A stretch of DNA of 56,032 nt from Acetobacteraceae bacterium (GTDB lineage: Bacteria; Pseudomonadota; Alphaproteobacteria; Acetobacterales; Acetobacteraceae), in NCBI GenBank assembly GCA_947373495.1, contig CANBXZ010000005.1, forward strand, positions 1 through 56,032. Reading direction: 5' to 3'. The translations under genes were made by a program, and so were the position numbers. The stretch's first letter is position 1. Each line of letters starts with the position of its first letter. Under the pieces are notes generated by a model that was not told where the DNA came from, did no database searches, and was given only the letters and a program-made list of their open reading frames with translations. This document shows positions 11,004-19,609 of this stretch, piece by piece.

Positions 11004-11768
11004 ATGGCTTATCTGGCGGCAAACCTGCACCGGATGCGTCGCATGCCGAATATCGAGTGGAACCTGGCCGCCTGGTCCAGCGGCCGAGATTGGAGCGGCG
11101 AAGGCGAAGCCTGGAGCGCACCCTGGGGCAGCAGCGAGGCGCAGTGGTTCGGCATGCTCTACCCGCGGCTGCACCGCTGGCTGCCGGCCCGCAGCGTCAT
11201 GGAGATTGCGCCGGGCTATGGCCGCTGGACGCGCTTCCTGGTGCCCAACTGCGCCGCCTTCGTGGGCGTGGACCTCTCGGCCACCGCCATCCAGGCCTGC
11301 CAGCAAAGCTTTGCCGCGGCCGAGCACGCCCGGTTCCACCGCAATGATGGGCTGACCCTGCCGCCGGGTGGCCCGTTCGACCTGGTGTTCTCCTTCGATT
11401 CGCTGGTGCATGCCGAACTGGAGGTCTTCGAGGCCTATGTGCCGCAGATCCTGGCCAACCTGGCACCCGGCGGGGTTGCCTTCCTGCATCATTCCAACCT
11501 GGCGGCCCTGGACCCGGCGATGGACAATCCGCATCACCGTGCCCGGTCCGTCTCGGCGGTGAAACTGCGGCAGTTGGTTGAAGCCAGCGGCGGCGCGGTC
11601 CTGGTGCAGGAGGTCATCTCCTGGGGGGCGATCGTGCAGCATGACTGCATGACGCTGTTTGGCCGGCAGGACAGCTTTCCGCAATCGCAGCCTGTCTTGC
11701 TGGACAACCCGGAAACCTGGCGCGAGGCCCGGATGATCCAGCAGTTCCAGGCGCCCTGGAACCGGTAA
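11004..11768 (+). CDS. SAM-dependent class I methyltransferase
   Basis: About 254 residues from ATG 11004; an in-frame GTG at 10983 and ATG 11043 are alternatives. Motif I is MEIAPGYGRWTRFLV, acidic motif GVDLS follows, motif II-like region is FDLVFSFDSLVHAE, then LANLAPGGVAFLHHSN. The N-terminal part (IEWNLAAWSSGRDWSGEGEAWS) resembles methyltransferases linked to glycan or nucleotide-sugar clusters, but the substrate is unknown. It stands alone between two repeats and serC, on the same strand as both neighbours. Confidence 0.8.
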   Translation: MAYLAANLHRMRRMPNIEWNLAAWSSGRDWSGEGEAWSAPWGSSEAQWFGMLYPRLHRWLPARSVMEIAPGYGRWTRFLVPNCAAFVGVDLSATAIQACQQSFAAAEHARFHRNDGLTLPPGGPFDLVFSFDSLVHAELEVFEAYVPQILANLAPGGVAFLHHSNLAALDPAMDNPHHRARSVSAVKLRQLVEASGGAVLVQEVISWGAIVQHDCMTLFGRQDSFPQSQPVLLDNPETWREARMIQQFQAPWNR

Positions 11769-11828
11769 CTGCCGGCTCCTTCCAGGCCGCGGCCACAGGC
11801 GCCGCCTGCCCGCACCCCGGCCGCTTGT

Positions 11829-11862
11829 CCCGGCCCCGCCGGCCTGGTTGCCGGCGGCCGGG
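11829..11862 (+). terminator. Strong GC hairpin in the leader upstream of serC
   Basis: CCGCCGGC (11836-11843), loop CTGGTT, GCCGGCGG (11850-11857) is a perfect 8-bp stem, extended by CCCGG (11829-11833) and CCGGG (11858-11862). No T-run follows. It could end the methyltransferase transcript or act as a leader element for serC. Confidence 0.5.
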
Positions 11863-11936
11863 TCCGGGGCTATAGCGGCCCTGGGCCACGCCCCCCCACC
11901 GGGGCGCATTTGCTTCTGTAAGGGAGCCACACAGCA

Positions 11937-13103
11937 ATGAACGCCATCACCAAGCCGGCAATTCGCCCGGCGAACCCCCGTTTTTCCTCCGGCCCCTGCG
12001 CCAAGCGCCCGGGCTGGACCCTGGACGTGCTGGCCGGCGCCTTCACCGGTCGCAGCCACCGTGCCGCCGCGCCGAAGGCCCGCCTGGCCGAGGTGATCGA
12101 GCGCAGCAAGGCCGTGCTGGGCATGCCTGCCGGCTGGCGCCTGGGCATCGTGCCCGCCAGCGACACCGGCGCGGTTGAGATGGCGCTGTGGAGCCTGCTG
12201 GGCGAACGCGGCGTGGACGTGCTGGCCTGGGAGAGCTTCTCGGCCGACTGGGCCACCGACATCACCAAGCAGCTGAAGCTGGCCGATGTGCGCACGCTGA
12301 AGGCCGAGTACGGCCGCCTGCCGGACCTCAACGCCGTGGATTGGAAGCGCGACGTGGTGTTCGTGTGGAACGGCACCACCAGCGGCGTGCGGGTGCCGAA
12401 TGGCGACTGGATTCCGGCCGACCGCGAGGGCCTGGCCATCTGCGACGCGACCAGCGCCGCCTTCGCCATGGACCTGGCCTGGGACAAGCTGGATGTGGTG
12501 ACCTGGTCCTGGCAGAAGGTGCTGGGTGGTGAGGCCGCGCACGGCATGCTGGCGCTGTCGCCGCGCGCCGTGGCCCGGCTGGAAAGCTATACCCCGGCCT
12601 GGCCGATGCCGAAGATCTTCCGCCTGACCAAGGGGGCGAAGCTCAACGAGGGCATCTTCAAGGGCGAGACCATCAACACCCCGTCCATGATCTGCGTGGA
12701 AGACGCGGTGGATGGCCTGGAATGGGCCGCGAGCGTCGGCAACCTGGCCGGGCTGGTGAAGCGCAGCGAAGCCAACCTGGCGGCCATCGCCGGCTTCGTC
12801 GGCAACGGGGAAGAGTTCGGCTTCCTGGCCGAGGACGCCGCCACCCGTTCCTGCACCAGCATCTGCCTGAAGGTGACGGCGCCGTGGTTCGTGGCGCTGG
12901 AGGCCGACAAGCAGGCCGCCGCCGCCAAGAAGCTGTCGGGCCTGCTCGACAAGGAAGGCGTGGCGCTGGACGCCGCCAATTACCGCGACGCCCCCCCGGG
13001 CCTGCGCATCTGGGGCGGTGCCACGGTGGAGACGAGTGACATTGAAGCCCTGCTGCCCTGGCTTTCCTGGGCGCTGGCGCAGGTGAAGGCGGAGTTCGCG
13101 TGA
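11937..13103 (+). CDS. serC: Phosphoserine aminotransferase SerC
   Basis: PLP enzyme turning 3-phosphohydroxypyruvate into phosphoserine with glutamate. 388 residues. It begins near [15 protein letters not shown] and has [27 protein letters not shown] and the PLP-lysine block [14 protein letters not shown] (Lys194). The sequence belongs to the alphaproteobacterial/archaeal-like type II SerC group. AAGGGAG precedes the ATG. The TGA stop overlaps the serA ATG by one base, so the two serine-pathway genes form an operon. Confidence 0.94.
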   Translation: MNAITKPAIRPANPRFSSGPCAKRPGWTLDVLAGAFTGRSHRAAAPKARLAEVIERSKAVLGMPAGWRLGIVPASDTGAVEMALWSLLGERGVDVLAWESFSADWATDITKQLKLADVRTLKAEYGRLPDLNAVDWKRDVVFVWNGTTSGVRVPNGDWIPADREGLAICDATSAAFAMDLAWDKLDVVTWSWQKVLGGEAAHGMLALSPRAVARLESYTPAWPMPKIFRLTKGAKLNEGIFKGETINTPSMICVEDAVDGLEWAASVGNLAGLVKRSEANLAAIAGFVGNGEEFGFLAEDAATRSCTSICLKVTAPWFVALEADKQAAAAKKLSGLLDKEGVALDAANYRDAPPGLRIWGGATVETSDIEALLPWLSWALAQVKAEFA

Positions 13104-14689
13104 TGCCGAAGGTTCTGATCAGCGACAAGCTGTCGCCCGCCGCCATCGAGATCTTCAAGCGCCGCGGCCTGGAAGTGGACTTCAAGCCGGGCCTGACCCC
13201 GGCCGAGCTGCGCGCCATCATCGGCGAGTATGACGGCCTGGCCATTCGCAGCGCCACCAAGGTGACGCGCGAAGTGCTGGACGCGGCGACGAAGCTGAAG
13301 GTCGTGGGCCGCGCCGGCATCGGCGTGGACAATGTGGATGTCAGCAGCGCCAGCGCCCGTGGCGTGGTGGTGATGAACACCCCGCACGGCAACGCCATCA
13401 CCACGGCGGAACACGCCATCGCCATGATGTTCGCGCTGGCCCGGCAGATTCCGGAAGCCACCGCCAGCACCAAGGCCGGGAAGTGGGAAAAGAACCGCTT
13501 CATGGGCGTTGAACTGTACGGCAAGACGCTCGGGCTGATCGGCTGCGGCAACATCGGCAGCATCGTGGCCAACCGCGCCGTGGGGCTGCACATGAAGGTC
13601 GCCGCCTTCGACCCGTTCCTGTCTGAAAAGCGCGCCGTTGAACTGGGCGTGGAGAAGGTGGAACTGGAGGCGCTGCTGGCCCGCGCCGACTTCGTCACGC
13701 TGCATGCGCCGCTGACCGAGAGCACGCGCAACATCCTCAGCCGCGAGAACCTGGGCAAGCTGAAGAAGGGCGTGCGCGTCATCAACTGCGCCCGCGGCGG
13801 CTTGTTGGACGAAGCGGCGCTGTACGACCTGGTGAAGTCCGGCCACATCGCCGGCGCGGCGCTGGACGTGTTCGAGGTGGAGCCCGCCACCGACAGCCCG
13901 CTGTTCACGCTGGAAAACGTGGTCTGCACCCCGCATCTGGGCGCAGCCACGGCGGAAGCACAGGAAAACGTGGCGTTGCAGGTGGCCGACCAGATGGCCG
14001 ACTACCTGCTGACCGGCGCCGTCACCAACGCCATCAACATGCCGAGCGTGACCGCGGAGGAAGCCCCGCGCCTCAAGCCCTACATGGAACTGGCGCGGCT
14101 GCTGGGCGGGCTGGCCGGGCAGCTGACCGCTTCCACCGATGGCGCCATCAAGCAGATCCGGGTGGAATACGAGGGCGCCGCGGCCGACCTGAACCGCAAG
14201 CCGCTGACCGCGGCCGCGCTGGCCGGCGTGCTGGCGCCGCTGCTGGGCGCCGTCAACATGGTCAACGCGCCGGTGGTGGCCAAGGAACGCGGCATCGAGG
14301 TGGCGGAAACCATCCACGAGCGGTCGGGCGAATACCAGACCCTGCTGCGCCTGACCGTGGTGACCGACCGCTTCGAGCGCAGCGTGGCCGGCACCCTGGT
14401 GGCCAAGGACAAGCCGCGCCTGGTCGCCATCAAGGGCATTGCCGTCGAGGCCGACTTCGCGCCGTACATGCTGTACGTGACCAACCAGGACAAGCCGGGC
14501 TTCATCGGCAAGTTCGGCACCACGCTGGCCGAAGCGGGGCTGAACATCGCCAGCTTCCACCTGGGCCGCAGCGCCCCGGGCGCCGATGCCATCTGCCTGG
14601 TGGCGCTGGACGAACCGGTGGCCGAAAGCGTGCTTGCCGCGGTGCGTGGCCTGCCGCTGGTGGTGCAGGCCAGCCCGCTGGCATTCTGA
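13103..14689 (+). CDS. serA: D-3-phosphoglycerate dehydrogenase SerA
   Basis: First step of serine synthesis, NAD-dependent. 528 residues from ATG 13103 (a GTG three bases earlier is less likely). Long form: substrate domain, Rossmann domain with GLIGCGNIGSIVANRA, catalytic Arg in INCARGGLLDE, Glu in FEVEPATDSPLF, His in TPHLGAATAEAQ, then the intervening domain and a C-terminal ACT domain (KGIAVEADFAPYMLYVTN to GADAICLVALDEP). The ACT domain suggests allosteric control, commonly by serine. Cotranscribed with serC. Confidence 0.96.
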   Translation: MPKVLISDKLSPAAIEIFKRRGLEVDFKPGLTPAELRAIIGEYDGLAIRSATKVTREVLDAATKLKVVGRAGIGVDNVDVSSASARGVVVMNTPHGNAITTAEHAIAMMFALARQIPEATASTKAGKWEKNRFMGVELYGKTLGLIGCGNIGSIVANRAVGLHMKVAAFDPFLSEKRAVELGVEKVELEALLARADFVTLHAPLTESTRNILSRENLGKLKKGVRVINCARGGLLDEAALYDLVKSGHIAGAALDVFEVEPATDSPLFTLENVVCTPHLGAATAEAQENVALQVADQMADYLLTGAVTNAINMPSVTAEEAPRLKPYMELARLLGGLAGQLTASTDGAIKQIRVEYEGAAADLNRKPLTAAALAGVLAPLLGAVNMVNAPVVAKERGIEVAETIHERSGEYQTLLRLTVVTDRFERSVAGTLVAKDKPRLVAIKGIAVEADFAPYMLYVTNQDKPGFIGKFGTTLAEAGLNIASFHLGRSAPGADAICLVALDEPVAESVLAAVRGLPLVVQASPLAF

Positions 14690-14704
14690 ACCGGCGGCCA
14701 GGGA

Positions 14705-14734
14705 CTGATCGGCGCTGACTGCGGCGCCGATCAG
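14705..14734. terminator. Perfect 11-bp hairpin after serA
   Basis: CTGATCGGCGC (14705-14715), 8-nt loop, GCGCCGATCAG (14724-14734). It lies between convergent serA and the hyuB gene and could serve both. No clear T-run. Confidence 0.6.
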
Positions 14735-14764
14735 CCTCCAGCTTATTGATATGTCGTGTGCTTC

Positions 14765-14783
14765 CGCCTCAGGCGATCACGCT
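14765..14783 (-). repeat. Half copy of the REP-like palindrome
   Basis: On the minus strand this reads AGCGTGATCGCCTGAGGCG, an exact 19-base match to the left half of the copies at 37295 and 37351. The right arm is missing. It sits 12 bp from the 3' end of the minus-strand hyuB gene. Confidence 0.75.
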
Positions 14784-14794
14784 CCAAGGGGCGG

Positions 14795-16453
14795 TCACTC
14801 CGCCCCGTAGTGCTGCTTCGCCTGCTCGGCGCTGACCAGGCCGAGCTTCACATCCCGCGCCACCTTGGCCGGGTCCCGCTTGGCTGGCGCGCCATAGCCG
14901 CCGCCACCCGGCATTTCCACCACCAGCTTGTCGCCCGGCGGAATCTGCTGGAAGCCCTTGGCCTTCAGCACCGTGCCGCTGGCCAGGGAAAGCCGGCCAT
15001 TGGCGCCGGGCTCGCCGCCCTCGCGCCCGCGCGCGGCGAACTTCACCCGCTCGAAGGTCGCATGGATGCCGAAGCCGCCGCCATGGCGGTGCGAGACCTC
15101 CATCACCTGGCCCAGGCCGCCGCGATGTTCGCCAGGGCCGCCGGAATCCCCGCGGTATTCCTTCTTCCAGATCACCAGCGGCGTGATGCTCTCGGTGATC
15201 TCCACCGGCACGTTGCGCACGCCGGAAGGGAAGGGCGTCGCACTCAGCCCGTCCTTGGTTGGCCGCGCGCCGGCGCCGCCGCTGTGGAAGGTGGTGACCT
15301 GGAACGGCGGATTCTTGGCGCCCTCGCCCTCGGAAAGCCCGTGGCCGGCGGCCAGCTTCAGGTTCCACAGGTTGCTGGTGCCCTCGGCCGGCACGGTGCC
15401 GGGCATGCACTGGTGCAGCGCGCCATAGACCACGTCGGGCAGCATGTGGCCGATGGTGCTGCGGGCGTTCACCGCCGAAGGCCAGGGCGCGTTGACGATG
15501 CAGTTGTCCGGCGCCTTCACCACCACGGCGTCCAGCGTGCCGGCATTGTTGGGGATGGTCGGCGCCACCAGGCACTTCACGCCGAAGGCGGTGTACGCCT
15601 CGGTGTAGCAGATCGGGCAGTTGATGCCGAAGGAGACGTGCGGCGAGGTGCCGGTGTAGTCCACCTCCACATGGTCGCCGGCGATGGTGACCTTGGCCTT
15701 CAGGTCGATCGGCTTGTCGTAGCCGTCCACCCGCATCTCATTGTACCAACTGCCCTGCGGCAGCTTGGCGATGGCCGCGGCCATGCCGGCGCGGCTGCGG
15801 CCGATGATGTGCTCGCCCAGCTCGTCCAGCGTGGCGATGCCGTGTTCCTTCATCATCTCGGAAAGCCGGGTTTCGCCGATGGCGTTGCAGGCCACCAGCG
15901 CGTGGATGTCGCCTTCCACCTGCACCGGCTCGCGCACATTGGCGCGGACGATCTTCATCAGGCTTTCGTCGAACACGCCTTCGCGCACCAGCGGCAGCAG
16001 CGGCAGGAACAGGCCCTCATGGAACACCTGGCGGCTGTCGGGCGACTGGCCCCAGCCGCCAATGTCCACCACATGCGTCGTGCAGGAAAACAGCGCCACC
16101 AGCTTGCCATTGTGGAAGGCGGGGGAGGTGACGACGATATCGTAGAGGTGGCCGGTGCCCTTCCACGGGTCGTTGGTCACGAAGTGGTCGCCCGGCTTCA
16201 TCGTCGCCACCGGGAATTCGCGGATGAAGTGGATGACGCTGCGCGCCATGCTGTTCACATGCCCGGGCGTGCCGGTGACGGCCTGGGCCAGCATCTGGCC
16301 TTCCAGGTCGAAGACGCCGGCGGAAATGTCGCCGGCTTCGCGCGCCGCGGTGGAAAACGCGGTGCGCACCAGGGTCTTGGCCTGTTCCTCCACCACGGAA
16401 AGCAGGCGGTTCCACATGACCTGCATGCGGATCTCGGCCAGGGCGTTGCTCAT
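14795..16453 (-). CDS. Hydantoinase B / oxoprolinase family subunit (HyuB), copy 1
   Basis: Catalytic-type B subunit of the ATP-dependent hydantoinase/5-oxoprolinase/acetone carboxylase superfamily. 552 residues, full length. Family landmarks: FDLEGQMLAQAVTGTPGHVNSM, GDHFVTNDPWKGTGHLYDIVV, HVVDIGGWG, a long central region with DGYDKPIDLKAKV and GTSPHVSFGINCP, and near the C-terminus RGDSGGPGEHRGGLGQ and MPGGGGYGAP. It overlaps upstream hyuA by ATGA (16450-16453), so the two subunits are coupled. Substrate unknown; N-methylhydantoin, 5-oxoproline, lactams and ketones are possibilities in this superfamily. Confidence 0.9.
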   Translation of the reverse strand: MSNALAEIRMQVMWNRLLSVVEEQAKTLVRTAFSTAAREAGDISAGVFDLEGQMLAQAVTGTPGHVNSMARSVIHFIREFPVATMKPGDHFVTNDPWKGTGHLYDIVVTSPAFHNGKLVALFSCTTHVVDIGGWGQSPDSRQVFHEGLFLPLLPLVREGVFDESLMKIVRANVREPVQVEGDIHALVACNAIGETRLSEMMKEHGIATLDELGEHIIGRSRAGMAAAIAKLPQGSWYNEMRVDGYDKPIDLKAKVTIAGDHVEVDYTGTSPHVSFGINCPICYTEAYTAFGVKCLVAPTIPNNAGTLDAVVVKAPDNCIVNAPWPSAVNARSTIGHMLPDVVYGALHQCMPGTVPAEGTSNLWNLKLAAGHGLSEGEGAKNPPFQVTTFHSGGAGARPTKDGLSATPFPSGVRNVPVEITESITPLVIWKKEYRGDSGGPGEHRGGLGQVMEVSHRHGGGFGIHATFERVKFAARGREGGEPGANGRLSLASGTVLKAKGFQQIPPGDKLVVEMPGGGGYGAPAKRDPAKVARDVKLGLVSAEQAKQHYGAE

Positions 16454-18507
16454 GCGGCGTCCTCCAGGATGATCTGGCCCAGGGCGTTGATCCAGGCGTT
16501 GAAGCCCGCCGGCACCACGGTGGTGGTTTCGTCCTCCACCACCAGGGCGGGGCCGGGGAAGTGCATGCCCGGCTTCAGCGACGGGCGTTCGTAGATGGCG
16601 GCTTCGTCGGCCAGGCCGGTGGCCGGGTCGAACAGGCTGCGATGCCCGACCGGCGCCGCGGCCGGCATGGCCATGGGCGCGGCGCTGGGCCGCGGCAACG
16701 GCCGGTCGGTGGCCAGGGACAGGGTCCAGGTCAGCGCCTCCACCTCCAGCCGCGGAATGGTGCGGCCGAACAGCGCGGCATAGGCGGCGTCGAACAGGGT
16801 CTTCAGCGCGGTGCAGTCTTCCGGCACGAAGGGGCGCAGCGGCAGCGGCACCGCAATCTCGTGCCCCTGGCCGCGATAGCGCATGAAGGCGGTGCGGTGT
16901 TCCACCAGTGCCTCGGTCGGGGCACCCATGCGCACCACGGCCTCGGCCTCGGCCCGCATGGCGGTGAACAGGGTGTTCAGCAGCGCCGTGTCCAGCGCCT
17001 CCACCCGCATGTGGCGGGTGCGCACCACCTCATAGGCAATGGGCGCGCGCAGGAAGCCGTGGGCGCTGCCGACGCCGGCGCCCACCGGCACCACCACCCG
17101 CTTCATGCCCAGCTTGCGGGCCAGGCGGGCGGCATGCAGCGGTGCGGCGCCGCCAAAGGCGATCAAGGTGCGGTCGGCGGTGTCCTTGCCGTTTTCCACC
17201 GCATGCACGCGGGCGGCGCTGGCCATGGTCTCGTCGACGATCTCGGCCACACCCGCCGCCGCGATCCGGGCATCGGCGTTGATGCTCTCCAGCGCCTTGG
17301 CCGCCTTTTCCGGGTACAGCGGAATGCTGCCACCGGCGAAGCGCGACGGGTCCAGCCGGCCCAGCGCGGTATCGGCGTCGGTCACCGTGGGTTCGGTGCC
17401 GCCACGGCCGTAGCAGGCCGGGCCGGGCACGCTGCCCGACGAATCCGGGCCGACCTGAATGCGGCCCAGCGCGTCCAGCCGGGCGATGCTGCCACCGCCG
17501 GCGCCGATCTCCACCAGTTCGATCACCGGGATGCGCACCGGCAGGCCGCTGCCCTGGATGAAGCGATAGGCGCGCGCCACCTCGAACTGGCGGCTGCGCT
17601 GCAATGTCAGGTTGTCCAGCAGCGTCAGCTTGGCGGTGGTGCCGCCCATGTCGAAGGCCACGGCGCGTTGCAGGTCGTTTTCCGCCGCCACGCCCAGCGC
17701 CAGGATGGCGCCGCCGGCCGGGCCGCTTTCCACCAGCCGCACCGGGTAGCGCTGCGCGGTTTCCACCGTGGTGATGCCGCCCGAGGACATCATCAGCAGC
17801 AGCGGCGCCTGCACCCCGGCCACCTTCAGGCCGTCGGCCAGCTCGCCCAGGTACTTGCCCATCAGCGGCAGCACATAGGCATTGGCGATGGTGGTGCTGG
17901 TGCGTTCGTATTCGCGGATCTCCGGCGCCACATCGCAGGAGAGCGAAACCGAGACGCCCGGCAGTTCCTCGGCCAGGATGGCCCCGGCGCGGCGTTCATG
18001 CGCTTCGTTGGTGAAGCTGTGCAGGAAGCACACCGCCACCGCCTCGATCCGCTCGGCGCGCAGGGTTGCGGCAATGGCGCGCAGCGCGGCCTCGTCCAGC
18101 GGCAGCAGCACCTCGCCATCGGCCGCCACGCGTTCCGGCACGCCCAGGCGCCAGTTGCGCGGCACCAGCGGGTCCGGTCGTTCCATATGGATGTCGTATT
18201 GCTCGAACCGGTGCTCCCACGCCATCTCCACGCTGTCGCGGAAGCCGGCGGTGGTGATGAGCGCGGTCCTGGCGCCCTTGCGCTCGATCAGCGCATTGGT
18301 GGCCAGGGTGGTGCCGTGCACCACCAGGCCCACTTCCCCGGGCGGGCAGTTGGCCAGCGCCAGGATTTGCCGGGTGCCTTCCAGCACGGCGCGCGCCGGG
18401 GCGTCCGGCGTGGTCAGCAGCTTGGTGGAATAGGTGCGGTCGGGCAGTTCCAGCACCAGGTCGGTGAAGGTGCCGCCGATGTCGACCGCCAGTCTGGCCT
18501 TGCTCAC
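16450..18507 (-). CDS. Hydantoinase A / oxoprolinase family subunit (HyuA), copy 1
   Basis: ATP-using A subunit of the hydantoinase/oxoprolinase superfamily, with an ASKHA (actin-like) fold. 685 residues from a GTG start. Phosphate-1-type motif VDIGGTFTDL at the N-terminus, then VHGTTLATNALIERKG, SLSCDVAPEIREYERTSTT, SSGGITT, ESGPAGGAILA, FDMGGTTAKL and GAGGGSIARLD. Its start overlaps the stop of the Bug binding-protein gene by four bases (18504-18507), so the operon is Bug-hyuA-hyuB. It should act with hyuB as an ATP-dependent amidohydrolase or carboxylase; the substrate cannot be told. Confidence 0.9.
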   Translation of the reverse strand: MSKARLAVDIGGTFTDLVLELPDRTYSTKLLTTPDAPARAVLEGTRQILALANCPPGEVGLVVHGTTLATNALIERKGARTALITTAGFRDSVEMAWEHRFEQYDIHMERPDPLVPRNWRLGVPERVAADGEVLLPLDEAALRAIAATLRAERIEAVAVCFLHSFTNEAHERRAGAILAEELPGVSVSLSCDVAPEIREYERTSTTIANAYVLPLMGKYLGELADGLKVAGVQAPLLLMMSSGGITTVETAQRYPVRLVESGPAGGAILALGVAAENDLQRAVAFDMGGTTAKLTLLDNLTLQRSRQFEVARAYRFIQGSGLPVRIPVIELVEIGAGGGSIARLDALGRIQVGPDSSGSVPGPACYGRGGTEPTVTDADTALGRLDPSRFAGGSIPLYPEKAAKALESINADARIAAAGVAEIVDETMASAARVHAVENGKDTADRTLIAFGGAAPLHAARLARKLGMKRVVVPVGAGVGSAHGFLRAPIAYEVVRTRHMRVEALDTALLNTLFTAMRAEAEAVVRMGAPTEALVEHRTAFMRYRGQGHEIAVPLPLRPFVPEDCTALKTLFDAAYAALFGRTIPRLEVEALTWTLSLATDRPLPRPSAAPMAMPAAAPVGHRSLFDPATGLADEAAIYERPSLKPGMHFPGPALVVEDETTTVVPAGFNAWINALGQIILEDAA

Positions 18508-19463
18508 TCGCTGTCCATCCGGATGTTGCCGGCGCGCACGACGCGCGCCCAGGTTGCGGAATCGCGCCGCAGATAGGCGATGTAGTCCGCCTGCGGCAGG
18601 GTCGCCGGGTGCAGCCCGGCCTCATCGAAGCGCCGCATCGTCGCGGGCTCCGTCATCACCTTCAGCACCGCCTCGGTCAGCCGGGCCAGCACCGGCGCCG
18701 GCGTGGCCGGGGGCGCCGCCAGGCCGTACCAGTTCTCCGCCTCATAGCCCGGCACGGCTTCGGCCATGGCGGGCGTTTCCGGCAGCAGCGCCCAGCGTTC
18801 GGGCGAGGTGACGGCCAACGCCCGGGCCTGGCCGGCGCGAATGAGGCCCATGGTCGCCGGGTCGCCGAAATAGGCGTCCACCACCTTGGCGGCCAGGTCG
18901 CTCAACGCCGGGCCGGTGCCGCGATAGGGAATGTGCAGCATCGGCAGGCCGGACATCTGCTTGAACAGCTCGCCGGCCAGGTGCTGGCTGGTGCCGATGC
19001 CGCCCGAGGCCCAGCGCAACTCATGGCCGCGGGCCCAGGCCAGGAACTCCGGCAGCGTATGGGCCGGGAAATCGGTGCGCACGGCGACGATGAAGGGCAT
19101 CCGCACCAGCCGGGTGATATGCGCCAGCGCGAAGGGGTCGTAGGGCAGCCGGCGCAGATGCGGCCCGGCGGTGATGGTGCCGGCGCCATCGAGCGACAGC
19201 GTGTAGCCATCGGCCGGGCTGTTCGCCATCGCCTCCACGCCGATGACGCCGCCGGCGCCGCCCTTGTTCTCCACCACCACGTTCTGGCCCAGCTCGCGCG
19301 CCAGCGGTTCGGCCAGCAGCCGGGCGGTCAGGTCCACGCCGCCGCCGGGCGGGAAGGGCACGATGAGGCGGACCGGCCGGTTGGGCCAGGGGGCGGCCTG
19401 GGCGTGCGCCAGGGCGGGGAGCAGCAGCGGGGCGGCCAGCAGGGAGCGACGGGAAATGCGCAT
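18504..19463 (-). CDS. Bug-type (TctC family) periplasmic solute-binding protein, copy 1
   Basis: 319 residues. Arg-Arg-containing signal peptide MRISRRSLLAAPLLLPALAHA, then the family start WPNRPVRLIVPFPPGGGVDLTAR and NKGGAGGVIG, both hallmarks of tripartite tricarboxylate transporter binding proteins. No TctA or TctB genes are nearby, so it is an orphan binding protein that may borrow a remote permease or act in sensing. It is the first gene of the minus-strand operon with hyuA and hyuB and is divergent from the TRAP operon. Confidence 0.92.
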   Translation of the reverse strand: MRISRRSLLAAPLLLPALAHAQAAPWPNRPVRLIVPFPPGGGVDLTARLLAEPLARELGQNVVVENKGGAGGVIGVEAMANSPADGYTLSLDGAGTITAGPHLRRLPYDPFALAHITRLVRMPFIVAVRTDFPAHTLPEFLAWARGHELRWASGGIGTSQHLAGELFKQMSGLPMLHIPYRGTGPALSDLAAKVVDAYFGDPATMGLIRAGQARALAVTSPERWALLPETPAMAEAVPGYEAENWYGLAAPPATPAPVLARLTEAVLKVMTEPATMRRFDEAGLHPATLPQADYIAYLRRDSATWARVVRAGNIRMDSE

Positions 19464-19609
19464 GGGCCAACGCTAGCACCTGCCACGGGCAGGAAAAGCC
19501 CCATGCTGCCTGTGCCAGCGGCAAACCGCGCACCAACGACGCATTTGGCCCCTGGCGCTGGCGCCCGGCTGTGCAATCCTTGCCCTCAACGGGAGATGAG
19601 GAGGCTAGC
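19464..19609. promoter_or_regulatory. 146-bp divergent intergenic region between two hydantoinase operons
   Basis: This spacer must hold the promoters of both operons. On the plus side a strong ribosome site GAGGAGG (19598-19604) precedes the ATG at 19610. I see no convincing -35/-10 pair and no obvious operator palindrome, and no regulator gene is adjacent. Confidence 0.5.

Noticed and set aside
11769-11936. A serC or SAM-II riboswitch upstream of serC
   Set aside because: There is a strong hairpin, but I cannot match a conserved riboswitch core by eye; a covariance-model search would decide.
14795-18507. Acetone carboxylase as a firm call for the HyuAB pair
   Set aside because: No third small subunit (AcxC-like) gene and no diagnostic motif that I can verify; kept at superfamily level.
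14756-18576. Two long plus-strand frames over the minus-strand hyuAB genes
   Set aside because: The minus strand carries clear HyuA/HyuB motifs and overlapping starts; the plus-strand frames are Gly/His/Arg shadows.
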